Origin: Oceanobacillus neutriphilus
GTDB taxonomy: Bacteria; Bacillota; Bacilli; Bacillales; Amphibacillaceae
Assembly: GCF_014645515.1 (NCBI RefSeq)
Contig: NZ_BMLW01000006.1
Location: 124,001 to 188,000 of the forward strand
Length of the DNA: 64,000 nucleotides
Direction: 5' to 3'
Part shown: piece after piece, positions 39,303 to 47,835 of the stretch
Numbering within the stretch: the stretch's first letter is position 1
How the letters are laid out: each line of letters opens with the position of its first letter
Made by a program: the position numbers and the translations under genes
Notes under the pieces: model-generated
Databases searched by the model: none
Told to the model about the DNA's origin: nothing
Seen by the model: the letters and a program-made list of their open reading frames with translations, nothing else

Positions 39303-40706
39303 TTACTTTTCATCGTCAAACCCATGTCTTTCACTTATACGCTTAAACCAATAGGCACTTTTCTTTGGTGTACGTTCCTTCGTTTCCAGATTGACAGAGA
39401 AGAAACCATAACGATTTTTATATGCATTTGCCCAAGACCAGTTGTCCATTGTCGTCCATAAATGATACCCCTTCGCGTGACAGCCTTCTTCAATCGCCTG
39501 ATGCAGCCATTTTAAATGATCTCTGATAAACGTAATCCTGTAATCATCTTGAACCTGTCCATCTACTATAAAGCGCTCTTCGTTTTGCACACCCATCCCG
39601 TTTTCTGAAATAAATGAATCGATATTATGATAGTTATCTCTTAAATTTATCATAATATCATAGATTCCCTTCTCATAAATCTCCCAGCCACGATATTCGT
39701 TCATCCGCCTTCCCGGCATTTCATAATTATCAAAGAACCAGTCCGGCATAAACGGTCCATGCGGGTTCGGGAGATGTTCCTTTGCCTTCACTCTTCTTGG
39801 CTGATAATAATTCACACCCAATAAATCAATCGTGTTTTCTCTGATTAAAGCTGCATCGTCGCCTTCTATCTCTGGAAGGTGACCATATTCAGCAAGCAGA
39901 TCAAGCAGATCCTGTGGATAATACCCAAGTACAGCCGGGTCTAAAAAACTCCTGTTGAAAAACAGATCAGCAATATGAGCTGCCCTTTTGTCTGCAGGAT
40001 TTTCACTTCTTGGATAAGATGGGGTGAGATTAAGGATAATCCCAATCTTCCCGTCCTTTATACCAAGCTTTTTAAATACCTTCACTGCCTTTGCATGGGC
40101 GATAATTGTGTGATAAGCTACCTGAAAAGCCCGTTTGGCATCGACAATATTCGGATAATGAAAATTATATAGATAACCGCCTTCCACAGGTACAATTGGT
40201 TCATTAAATGTAAACCACTTCTTGACACGATCACCGAAAAGCTCAAAGGCTGTTTTGGCATATTGCTGATACATATCGGTGACATCACGGTTTTCCCAGC
40301 CGCCTATTTCCTGCAGTTCAAGCGGCATGTCGAAATGGAACAAATTAACAAAGGGTTCGATCTCTTGTTTAATCAGCTCGTCAATGACATGGTTATAAAA
40401 AGAAACAGCTTCCTGATTCACTTCACCTGTACCGCCTGGAATCAGCCTGGACCAGGAAATGGATAAGCGAAAAGAGTTATGCCCATATTCCTTCATTAAT
40501 GCAATATCCTCCTGATACCGATGATAAAAATCAGAAGTATACTCCGGACCCACTTGGTTATAAAACCGCTCCGGCTCTATCTCGTACCAGTAATCCCAAA
40601 TGTTTTTTCCTCTTCCACCTTCATCTGCTGCCCCCTCAATTTGTGTTGCAGAGGTAGCGCTTCCCCACCAGAAATCTTTAGGAAATTGATATTGTTGCTC
40701 TGTCAT
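39303..40706 (-). CDS. licH: 6-phospho-beta-glucosidase (GH1)
   Basis: A 467-residue family 1 hydrolase: DFWWGSATSATQIEGA near the start, acid/base Glu in TFNEPIVPVEGGY, nucleophile Glu in FISENGMGV, and the WSWANAYKNRYGFF substrate loop. It hydrolyses cellobiose-6-phosphate-type products of the neighbouring PTS. B. subtilis licH encodes a GH4 enzyme, so the symbol is by operon position rather than by family; bglA-like is the alternative. It lies 13 nt after the IIA gene. Confidence 0.88.
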   Translation of the reverse strand: MTEQQYQFPKDFWWGSATSATQIEGAADEGGRGKNIWDYWYEIEPERFYNQVGPEYTSDFYHRYQEDIALMKEYGHNSFRLSISWSRLIPGGTGEVNQEAVSFYNHVIDELIKQEIEPFVNLFHFDMPLELQEIGGWENRDVTDMYQQYAKTAFELFGDRVKKWFTFNEPIVPVEGGYLYNFHYPNIVDAKRAFQVAYHTIIAHAKAVKVFKKLGIKDGKIGIILNLTPSYPRSENPADKRAAHIADLFFNRSFLDPAVLGYYPQDLLDLLAEYGHLPEIEGDDAALIRENTIDLLGVNYYQPRRVKAKEHLPNPHGPFMPDWFFDNYEMPGRRMNEYRGWEIYEKGIYDIMINLRDNYHNIDSFISENGMGVQNEERFIVDGQVQDDYRITFIRDHLKWLHQAIEEGCHAKGYHLWTTMDNWSWANAYKNRYGFFSVNLETKERTPKKSAYWFKRISERHGFDDEK

Positions 40707-40719
40707 ATAAAAACCTCCA

Positions 40720-41031
40720 TTACTTCATTCGATATAACTCAATGATTTCAATCGCTAAATCACGCGTTGTCATTGCGTTCATTAAATGATCCTGTGAATG
40801 CACAAGCAAAAGATTAATATCCTGCTTATCTCCCTTAGCTTCGTTTTGCAATAACGCAGTTTGATAGTGATGTGCATTCGTTAATTCGTCTCCTGCTGCT
40901 TGAAGCAGCCTGTCTGCTTCATCGAATTTTCCTTCTTTGGCAACTTGGATAGCTTCCATTGCATTTGATTTCCCATTACCGGCATAAAGGATAATTTGAA
41001 AGGCGGTTTCTGTCATTTTTGATTGATCCAT
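40720..41031 (-). CDS. licA: PTS lactose/cellobiose EIIA
   Basis: A 103-residue, all-helical trimeric phosphocarrier. The active-site His is in [15 protein letters not shown] (family HAQDHLM). It passes phosphate from HPr to the EIIB. It lies 50 nt after the IIC gene, in the lic operon. Confidence 0.93.
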   Translation of the reverse strand: MDQSKMTETAFQIILYAGNGKSNAMEAIQVAKEGKFDEADRLLQAAGDELTNAHHYQTALLQNEAKGDKQDINLLLVHSQDHLMNAMTTRDLAIEIIELYRMK

Positions 41032-41081
41032 ATTTATCTCTCCTACCTGTACAAGATTGCTTCTTTGGTGTATCTTTTCGA

Positions 41082-42383
41082 TCAGCTTGCTTTGGTTTCT
41101 TCTCCTGATTTTTCTGTTTCATAATAGTTTTTATCGAGAATTTTCAGGAACGGCCACCAAATAATCATCACAACGAAGAGATTAAATGCCTGTAGTACAG
41201 CACCCTGCCATGCATTACCTGTAGCCAGAAAACCGCTGAGCAATGGCGGTGTTGTCCATGGTACAATGATCCCGGCAGGTTTTGGAACGAGCCCTGTCGA
41301 CATGCTTACATACGTAATGACAGTAACCACTACTGGTGCAATAAGCCATGGTATAAGCACTAACGGATTCATAATAATTGGAAGCCCGAAAATAATTGGT
41401 TCATTCACATTGAAAACTCCGGGCGGACCGCCTAATTTCCCAATTTCTTTTAATTGTCTGCTTCGTCCGATAAGTATAATCAAAATAATGACTGCTAAAG
41501 TCATTCCTGATCCGCCCATACCAACTAGAAAGGAATCGATAAATTGCTTGGTAATAATGTTAGGTAATTCTGCACCAGCCTGGAAGGCAGATAAATTCTG
41601 TTCGTTCAGGCTATACCAGATAGGGTCAAAAACAGAGTTAACAATAATTTGCCCGTGCAATCCGAAGAACCAGAACACCTGGATAAGCAATACCGCAATA
41701 ATCGTCGCCGGCAATCCACTCCCTAATTGGGTCAACGGTTCCTGAACAACTGTGTAAATAAAGTTTTGAACGGTCTCAAACGGTGTAAAGCTCATCAGAA
41801 TGCGTACAAGAAGAAAAACGGAAAGTGTGAACGCAATTGGCAGTAACGCACTAAATGACTTGGACACTGCTCCCGGTACTCCGGCGGGCATTTTTATCAT
41901 CCAATTCTTTTGTACAAAAAAACGATATAATTCAGCAGAAATAAAAGCAGTAAATATCCCTAAGAACATCCCTTGAGCTCCCAGCGCTGAGGCAGGGATA
42001 ACCCCGGCCACTCCCTCCAGCACTTGGGGAGTTAAGATAATAAATGCGGCAACCGCCACTACGCCGCCATAAATTGCTTCTCCTTTGTAATGCTCAATTA
42101 ATTTATAGCCGATACCTATAATGACAAACAGTCCCATGATACTTAACGTTGATGCGGAAGCAGGACCCAGAGCCTCCTGATACCTCGCGAACGCATTCTC
42201 ACTCATCACGGAATCCAGGAACGGGAAGTTAGCGATAACCACGAAGATCGAACCAAATATAATTAATGGCAGCGCGACCATAAAACCATCTCTTAATGCG
42301 GATAAATAACGGTTATTATTTAATTTATCTGCAATCGGAAGCAATATATTCTCGAGTAGCTGCATAAATTTACTATTTTCCAT
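41082..42383 (-). CDS. licC: PTS cellobiose-type EIIC permease
   Basis: A 433-residue membrane channel of the lactose/cellobiose family with about ten transmembrane helices. Conserved region [23 protein letters not shown] carries the sugar-binding NEP motif; [16 protein letters not shown] also fits the family. It imports cello- or licheno-oligosaccharides with phosphorylation. Start ATG 42383 with AAAGGAGG upstream, 42 nt after the IIB gene. Confidence 0.94.
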   Translation of the reverse strand: MENSKFMQLLENILLPIADKLNNNRYLSALRDGFMVALPLIIFGSIFVVIANFPFLDSVMSENAFARYQEALGPASASTLSIMGLFVIIGIGYKLIEHYKGEAIYGGVVAVAAFIILTPQVLEGVAGVIPASALGAQGMFLGIFTAFISAELYRFFVQKNWMIKMPAGVPGAVSKSFSALLPIAFTLSVFLLVRILMSFTPFETVQNFIYTVVQEPLTQLGSGLPATIIAVLLIQVFWFFGLHGQIIVNSVFDPIWYSLNEQNLSAFQAGAELPNIITKQFIDSFLVGMGGSGMTLAVIILIILIGRSRQLKEIGKLGGPPGVFNVNEPIIFGLPIIMNPLVLIPWLIAPVVVTVITYVSMSTGLVPKPAGIIVPWTTPPLLSGFLATGNAWQGAVLQAFNLFVVMIIWWPFLKILDKNYYETEKSGEETKAS

Positions 42384-42425
42384 CCGAATAAACCTCCTTT
42401 GTATTCAAAACATTTCCCCTCCATA

Positions 42426-42731
42426 TCAAGAAAGTAAAGACAGTGCCTTCTCTAATACAGCTTCTCCATCCAGTCTCCCATACGCCACGGGGTCAATTAC
42501 GTCGACTGGAATACCTTCCTCATCTGCAGCTTTTTCAAATTTCTTTTTCAAAAATCGCATTTGTGGACCAATTAATAGAACATCTGCCTTTCCCAATTCC
42601 ATAAATGCTTTATCCTGTGCTACTGCCCAGATTTTTACCTCAATCCCTTTTTCAGATGCCGTCTCTTCCATTTTTGTTACAAGCATGCTTGTTGACATAC
42701 CTGATGAGCATGCTAATAAAATATGCTTCAT
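42426..42731 (-). CDS. licB: PTS lactose/cellobiose EIIB
   Basis: A 101-residue protein. The phosphorylated Cys8 lies in MKHILLACSSGMSTSMLV, the P-loop-like signature of cellobiose EIIB; LIGPQMRF follows. It is the first gene of the licBCAH operon. Upstream, on the minus strand, lie a TAGAAT -10-like box and a cre-like TGTAAGCGCTTATT. Confidence 0.94.
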   Translation of the reverse strand: MKHILLACSSGMSTSMLVTKMEETASEKGIEVKIWAVAQDKAFMELGKADVLLIGPQMRFLKKKFEKAADEEGIPVDVIDPVAYGRLDGEAVLEKALSLLS

Positions 42732-42780
42732 TTTTATCCCCCTTGAATTTGTTTTGGTTATCCTCTACACTCATTCTATT

Positions 42781-42796
42781 AAATAAGCGCTTACAT
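42781..42796 (-). promoter_or_regulatory. cre-like site before licB
   Basis: On the minus strand TGTAAGCGCTTATT matches the cre consensus at 12 of 14 positions and lies about 50 nt before the licB start, next to a TAGAAT box. It suggests catabolite repression. Confidence 0.55.
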
Positions 42797-42860
42797 TAAA
42801 ATCGATTGTTTTTCCGCTTAGCAGCGGAAATGGCTATAAAATGAATATCTTTAACTACAT

Positions 42861-42900
42861 AAAAAGGGAGACAAGAATCATGAATTCTTGCCTCCATTTT
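42861..42900 (-). terminator. terminator after hprK
   Basis: On the minus strand GGAGGCAAGAAT pairs with ATTCTTGTCTCC and is followed by CTTTTTATG. Confidence 0.8.
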
Positions 42901-42916
42901 ATTCAAAAGGAAATAA

Positions 42917-43837
42917 TCAATCGTCTCCTTCTTCCCATTGTACACGCTGCATAAACTCTGCTGAAGCTTTATATCCCTGCTGCTGCAGGTACCAGTTATT
43001 TGCAGCTGCTTCTACTAATCCAGCTACATCCCGTCCTGGCTGGAGCTGGATTTCGATCCTTGGAATTTTTACACCCATGTATTCCTCATGATCTGTTTTT
43101 AACTCCAAATCATTATTGAGTGCATCCTTCTCCCACTTTGTCAGTTCAATATCCAGAGAAATACGTGATTCATCCTGAAACGCCTTTCTCCCGTACATAC
43201 GGACAACATTCAAGAGACCGACACTGCGAAGAGCAAGAAATTCCCGGTTAATATCATTATGTGTACCGAGAATTGTCTGATGGCTTACTTTTTTCAATAT
43301 AACAATGTCATCGGAAACAAGGCGGTGACCGCGTCCAATTAAGGTATGCGCCAGCTCACTCTTCCCTACACCGGACTCCCCGCGGATTAAAACACCAATT
43401 CCGGAGACATTCAGGCATACACCGTGAACAGCAATTTCCGTTGCCAGCTGACGTGTTAAATAATTATCTACCTTGGCGATAAAATCAACTGCCGTATCCG
43501 CTGTGCGCAGAAGAGGAATGTTCTCTTCCTGACAAAATTTAGTTAAATAAGTAAGCCCCTCTTGATTTGAAGTAACAATAAAGCATGGAGGATGATAGCT
43601 CACCACATGGTCTATCCGTTCCTTCCGCTCTTCAATATTCTGCTGCTTCAAAAAGTTGATTTCTTTTTTCCCTAAAATCTGAACACGCTCCATCGGGAAA
43701 AAATCAAAATAACCTATAAACTCCAAACCCGGGCGATGTGTCCTGGCCTTTTTGATGGTACGATCTAATTTGTCCCCTCCAGCCAGCACTTCTAATTGAA
43801 ATTCTTTTACCAAGTCTTCTACACTGATAGACTTCAA
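42917..43837 (-). CDS. hprK: HPr kinase/phosphorylase
   Basis: A 306-residue bifunctional enzyme that phosphorylates HPr and Crh on Ser46 to trigger CcpA-mediated catabolite repression, and dephosphorylates them. The N-terminal domain holds RPGLEFIGYFDFFPMERVQILG; the Walker A is GESGVGKSEL (about 153-162), with HRLVSDDIV and the HprK signature around RGLLNVVRMYG-like LRSVGLLNVVRMYG. In bacilli hprK normally heads hprK-lgt; here it stands alone beside the lic PTS operon, so it could be an additional copy. The start ATG at 43837 follows GAGGGGTGTGGAGC. Confidence 0.93.
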   Translation of the reverse strand: MKSISVEDLVKEFQLEVLAGGDKLDRTIKKARTHRPGLEFIGYFDFFPMERVQILGKKEINFLKQQNIEERKERIDHVVSYHPPCFIVTSNQEGLTYLTKFCQEENIPLLRTADTAVDFIAKVDNYLTRQLATEIAVHGVCLNVSGIGVLIRGESGVGKSELAHTLIGRGHRLVSDDIVILKKVSHQTILGTHNDINREFLALRSVGLLNVVRMYGRKAFQDESRISLDIELTKWEKDALNNDLELKTDHEEYMGVKIPRIEIQLQPGRDVAGLVEAAANNWYLQQQGYKASAEFMQRVQWEEGDD

Positions 43838-44044
43838 AGCTCCACACCCCTCTCTATCCTGCTAGTTTCCCTATATTATAACGAATTATAGGATAAAGAG
43901 ACAGGATCATGTATGAGAAATCACTATTTTACGCATTTATTACGTCAAATTTTGGACATGATAAGAATATGCTTGCTCGCTTTAATCTGATCAGCACAAA
44001 GAAACGGAAAAGCTGTGCGAAAATATCCCGTTTTTTCACACCCT

Positions 44045-45265
44045 CTATTTAATAATCTGAACACGTTTAATATAGCGGCCATCTATTTCTAAGATGCGGA
44101 AGGTCAGGTTCTCACGTTCAAGAACATCTCCTTCTTCCGGAAAGGTGGAGAAATTTCTCAATATATAGGCTGCAAGCACATCATCTTCCTCTGGAATATC
44201 TGTATCAAAGGTATTGTTTAACTGATGCAGTGTAATCTTCCCATCGCAGATAATTTCCGTCTCTGTCTGTTTTTCAATCAAAGCATCCTCTTCTATGTCT
44301 GTCTCATCCTCAATTTCCTGTCCGATCATCACTTCAATAATATCCTCCTGTGTTACGATACCCTCCGTGCCGCCATATTCGTCCAGAACAATCGCCATAT
44401 GCTTCTTTTCCTCCAGCATTTTATGAAATACCCATTCGATATTATTAAATTCATATACACGAAGCGGATCCATATCGCTATAATCTGCGAGCGTTTTTTC
44501 TTTACCATCGCTCCAGGCAATTAAGTATTTGGAATGAAAAACTCCGACAATATCATCGACATCCTCCCCAAAGACCGGATATCGTGTAAAAGGGCTGGAA
44601 AGCACTAATTCTTTGACTTCCTGATAGCTTGCTTCATGCTCCAATCCAACAATTTCAACACGAGGAGTTTTAAGAACGTCCTTTACATTCAAATGATAGA
44701 AATCAAATACGCCCCGAATCCGCGAGGACTCCTCCTTTTGAAAAGCTCCTTCTGAGTCTGCAATATCAACAATTGCCCGCAGCTCTTCCTTGGAAACGGA
44801 TCCTGCCTGGACCTCTCCTTTGGAAAGTGCTTTGGTAATCATTCCAGTCAATCCATTTAATAAAAAGGTAATTGGTTTAAGGATAAATACAACTGCTCGG
44901 ATAATCGGATATACTAAATTAGCAATACGATCTGGAAAGCTCGCTGCTACCGATTTCGGGATGACTTCTGAACATACAATAATTGTAACTGTTAGAACAG
45001 CTGAAGCAATACCTACGTTCCATCCATAATCTATTGCAATGATTGTAACCAGTGTAGGAAGTAAAATATTTGCCACATTATTCCCAATTAAAATAGCTGT
45101 AATAAATTCACTTGGTTTAGAAATAAGATGAAGAATTTTTTCTGCTTTTTTATTTCCATCGTTCACCTTTGCCTGCAGCTTGACTTTGTTTGCTGCGGTT
45201 AAGGCTGTTTCACTTCCTGAAAAGAAAAAAGAGACAAATAATAAGAAAATGATCGCAATGATCAC
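44045..45265 (-). CDS. CNNM/CorC-family (HlyC-like) membrane protein with CBS domains
   Basis: A 406-residue protein with an N-terminal DUF21 transmembrane domain (FLLFVSFFFSGSETALTAANK, then three further helices), two CBS domains (about 190-310; VLDEYGGTEGIVTQEDIIEVMIG is typical) and a C-terminal CorC_HlyC domain. Family members export magnesium or sodium; MpfA of B. subtilis and S. aureus is the closest functional model. It is monocistronic; hemolysin annotations for this family are historical. Confidence 0.92.
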   Translation of the reverse strand: MIIAIIFLLFVSFFFSGSETALTAANKVKLQAKVNDGNKKAEKILHLISKPSEFITAILIGNNVANILLPTLVTIIAIDYGWNVGIASAVLTVTIIVCSEVIPKSVAASFPDRIANLVYPIIRAVVFILKPITFLLNGLTGMITKALSKGEVQAGSVSKEELRAIVDIADSEGAFQKEESSRIRGVFDFYHLNVKDVLKTPRVEIVGLEHEASYQEVKELVLSSPFTRYPVFGEDVDDIVGVFHSKYLIAWSDGKEKTLADYSDMDPLRVYEFNNIEWVFHKMLEEKKHMAIVLDEYGGTEGIVTQEDIIEVMIGQEIEDETDIEEDALIEKQTETEIICDGKITLHQLNNTFDTDIPEEDDVLAAYILRNFSTFPEEGDVLERENLTFRILEIDGRYIKRVQIIK

Positions 45266-45319
45266 GAGTAAATTCCTCCTAAAGAAAATTTTTAGTTTGC
45301 TGATGCCGTTTTTTAAGTA

Positions 45320-45364
45320 GATATGAAAAGATAGCTTTCCTTTTTTGAAAACTATCTTTTTCTA
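45320..45364. terminator. terminator between the TraB-like and CNNM genes
   Basis: AAAAGATAG and CTATCTTTT form a stem extended by TTTCC/GGAAA-type pairs. On the minus strand, in the direction of the TraB-like gene, CTATCTTTTCATATC follows. Confidence 0.65.
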
Positions 45365-45388
45365 ATGTGTCCAATCTTAGACACATGC

Positions 45389-46558
45389 CTATGATAAATT
45401 CTGAATAAATACCCGGATAACATCTGCCCCTCCGATAAGTGTTCCTAAGGAGCTTCCAATATTAGCAAATACAACAACAAGCAGAATCCGTGTTACTTTA
45501 TTATTCCAAAAACCTTTTACGGAATGCACATCATCTGCTAATGAATCAAAATCTCCTACGTTCGGCCGTTTAATATAAGCCTGAACAAACCCTGCAAACC
45601 ATCCAGCTGCAAGCAATGGATTCAACGAAGTAAAAGGTGCTGCAACAAATGCTGTCAAAGCAGCTAATGGATGTGCCAACGCGACAAATGCCCCGATAGC
45701 TGAGAGAGAGCCATTCCACAGCACCCAGCTGATAGTTTGCTGCCATCCTGCAGCCGGATTTGTGATAAATGTATAGGCTATGATTCCAATAATCAATATA
45801 GGAATCGTCCATCCAATTACTTTCGGCCACTTGGATTTTGGCGGACGCGCCCGTAATTTTTCTAAGTCCTGCTCTTTTTCAATTTCTTTTGTAATACCTG
45901 GGACATGCGCTGCACCAAGTATGGCAACAATCTTCTTACCGGGAGCTTCTTTAATCTTTTGCGATAAATACTGGTCCCGTTCATCAATTAATGGTTTCTT
46001 TAAGTCTGGAAAGTGCTCGGTAAACTCCTGCAGCATCGCATTAATCGTATCCTGCTGCTTCATTTTTTCTAATTCTTCCTCAGAAATTTCCTCTCTGCTG
46101 AAAATACTCCCAAACACCTGCATTAACAGCATTGCTTTTCCTTTAAAGCTGATATTCCCCCAAATTCTTGAGAATGTAATTTGAATATCCCGATCAGCTA
46201 AAACAAGCTCTGCACCCGTTTCTTCTGCGGATTCTATACCTTGTATCATTTCTTCTCCCGGACGAATGCCGAATTGCTTAGCCATCCGCTTCTGAAAGGA
46301 AGAAACCGCCAAGTTCATTAATAGCATCACTGCTTTTTTATCACGGATGACCTGAAAGATATCTGTGTTTTTCCATTTATTATTATCCTTCACAGATTGA
46401 AAACGCTGTGCATCCAGCTCAATACATACTGAATCCGGCTGCTCCCTTTCAATGACTTCCTTAACCTGTTCAGCGCTATTTTTCGAAACATGGGCTGTCC
46501 CAATTAAAACATATTCTTTCCCATTTAAATGGAGCCTTGTGATGTTCTCCTCACTCAT
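45389..46558 (-). CDS. TraB/PrgY-like membrane protein
   Basis: A 389-residue protein. The N-terminal TraB/GumN domain has LIGTAHVSKNSAEQV (the GTAHV metal-ligand motif), SVCIELDAQRF and VAILGAAHVPGI (second conserved His); the C-terminal third has several transmembrane helices. Homologous PrgY/TraB proteins reduce peptide pheromone in enterococci and are thought to be membrane proteases of the Tiki fold. The substrate here is unknown. Start ATG 46558, with GAAGAAGGATGGT upstream. Confidence 0.88.
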   Translation of the reverse strand: MSEENITRLHLNGKEYVLIGTAHVSKNSAEQVKEVIEREQPDSVCIELDAQRFQSVKDNNKWKNTDIFQVIRDKKAVMLLMNLAVSSFQKRMAKQFGIRPGEEMIQGIESAEETGAELVLADRDIQITFSRIWGNISFKGKAMLLMQVFGSIFSREEISEEELEKMKQQDTINAMLQEFTEHFPDLKKPLIDERDQYLSQKIKEAPGKKIVAILGAAHVPGITKEIEKEQDLEKLRARPPKSKWPKVIGWTIPILIIGIIAYTFITNPAAGWQQTISWVLWNGSLSAIGAFVALAHPLAALTAFVAAPFTSLNPLLAAGWFAGFVQAYIKRPNVGDFDSLADDVHSVKGFWNNKVTRILLVVVFANIGSSLGTLIGGADVIRVFIQNLS

Positions 46559-46713
46559 GTACCATCCTTCTTCCTGCTATGATAAAATCCAAAGTATTGT
46601 TCCTTTTTAAGTTTGTATAACCTATTGTAATACATTTTCAACAAATAATTAAACATCAGCTCACAAATAACGTATGATATAGGAAGTAAGATAATAAAAT
46701 GATTATAAGTGCG

Positions 46714-46771
46714 TGTTCAAAAAGCTGTTAAACAGAGTCTCTCAGGTTAATATGAAATATCTTTTTGAACA
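46714..46771. repeat. short element with 11-bp inverted ends
   Basis: TGTTCAAAAAG (46714-46724) and CTTTTTGAACA (46761-46771) bound a 36-nt interior. The ends resemble miniature inverted-repeat elements, but only this copy is in the window. A terminator-like role is possible as T-runs are part of the stem. Confidence 0.4.
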
Positions 46772-46807
46772 TCCTCTAAAAAAAGACACAAACATGGGGG
46801 CTTATCT

Positions 46808-47350
46808 ATGTTTCACTATCAAATAAATGAAGACCTGGTGCTGCGGCAGCTGCAAATGCCGGATGCGAATTCCTTGTTTAGAACTGTGGAAAAGTCCAGA
46901 GGTGAACTCCGTGAATGGCTTCCCTGGATTGAGGCGACAAAAAAGCCGGCAGACTGCTTAGCTTTTATTGACCTGTGCCTTCAGGGTGCTCAGCGCAGAC
47001 AGTCGCTTAATCTCGGTATTTTTTATCAGGATAGACTCATTGGTTGTATAAATTATAATATTATTGATTGGCAAAATGGCAGCACCTCCATCGGCTACTG
47101 GTTAGATCCAGGCTATCAAGGGAAGGGGGTTATGACAGCAGCTGTCCAGGTGATGATTGATTATGCCTTTTATACATTGCAGCTAAACCGGATTGAAATC
47201 CGTGCAGCAACACATAATAAAAAAAGCAGAGCCATTCCAGAACGGCTCCGTTTTCAAAAAGAGGGCATTATCCGGCAGGGGGAATGGCTATACGATCATT
47301 ATGAAGATTTAGTTGTTTATGGGCTTTTGGCAAGGGAATGGACACATTAG
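46808..47350 (+). CDS. GNAT-family N-acetyltransferase (RimJ/RimL/YdaF type)
   Basis: A 180-residue GNAT acetyltransferase. Motif A is GYWLDPGYQGKGVMTAAVQVMIDYAF, with Q-G-K-G binding acetyl-CoA; LNRIEIRAATHNKKSRAIPERLRF is the usual continuation. It is related to ribosomal-protein N-terminal acetyltransferases and to YdaF. The acceptor is unknown. Start ATG 46808 after AACATGGGGGC. Confidence 0.92.
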   Translation: MFHYQINEDLVLRQLQMPDANSLFRTVEKSRGELREWLPWIEATKKPADCLAFIDLCLQGAQRRQSLNLGIFYQDRLIGCINYNIIDWQNGSTSIGYWLDPGYQGKGVMTAAVQVMIDYAFYTLQLNRIEIRAATHNKKSRAIPERLRFQKEGIIRQGEWLYDHYEDLVVYGLLAREWTH

Positions 47351-47382
47351 TGGTTTATCATCCAATCATTTTTGACACTGCT

Positions 47383-47706
47383 CTATTTCTGCGTTTCTCT
47401 CATTTTCACTTCAATAATTTCTTTGGTACTGGATTTAAAATAAATATCAATAATCACACCGAACTCTTTCTCTTTGCTAACCAGCCAAAGCTTAAAAGTT
47501 TCGACAGTTTGTTCTCCTTCGGTTTGTCTGCCTACATGCAAATAATCTACAATTTTATCTTGAGGATATTTCGCCTTGACTTCTTTCATGGCAACCTGCC
47601 CCCACTCTGCATATTCCGGCTCCTCTGCATTCACCCAGGTCCCGATCAGCAAAGGAATGATAATAATACCGGCGAAGATAAGGACTCGATATAGTCTGCT
47701 CATCAT
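47383..47706 (-). CDS. secreted DUF3889-family small protein
   Basis: A 107-residue protein with an N-terminal signal peptide (YRVLIFAGIIIIPLLIGTWVNAEE) and a compact domain ending FKLWLVSKEKEFGVIIDIYFKSSTKEIIEV, as in DUF3889 proteins of bacilli. Function unknown; probably exported. It is convergent with the GNAT gene. Confidence 0.75.
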   Translation of the reverse strand: MMSRLYRVLIFAGIIIIPLLIGTWVNAEEPEYAEWGQVAMKEVKAKYPQDKIVDYLHVGRQTEGEQTVETFKLWLVSKEKEFGVIIDIYFKSSTKEIIEVKMRETQK

Positions 47707-47835
47707 GCCACCTCCTAATTAACATTAGCTTTTGTTGTTTTTATGTTTTTATGCTAATCAGATGCACACATTTATTTCCCGGGAAATGGGCGCAAAGCCA
47801 AAAAAACAGGCTGTGCTTTACCACAGCCTGTCCGA

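Noticed and set aside
41266-41745. 159-codon open frame on the plus strand
   Set aside because: It is antisense to the PTS EIIC gene; a codon-usage shadow.
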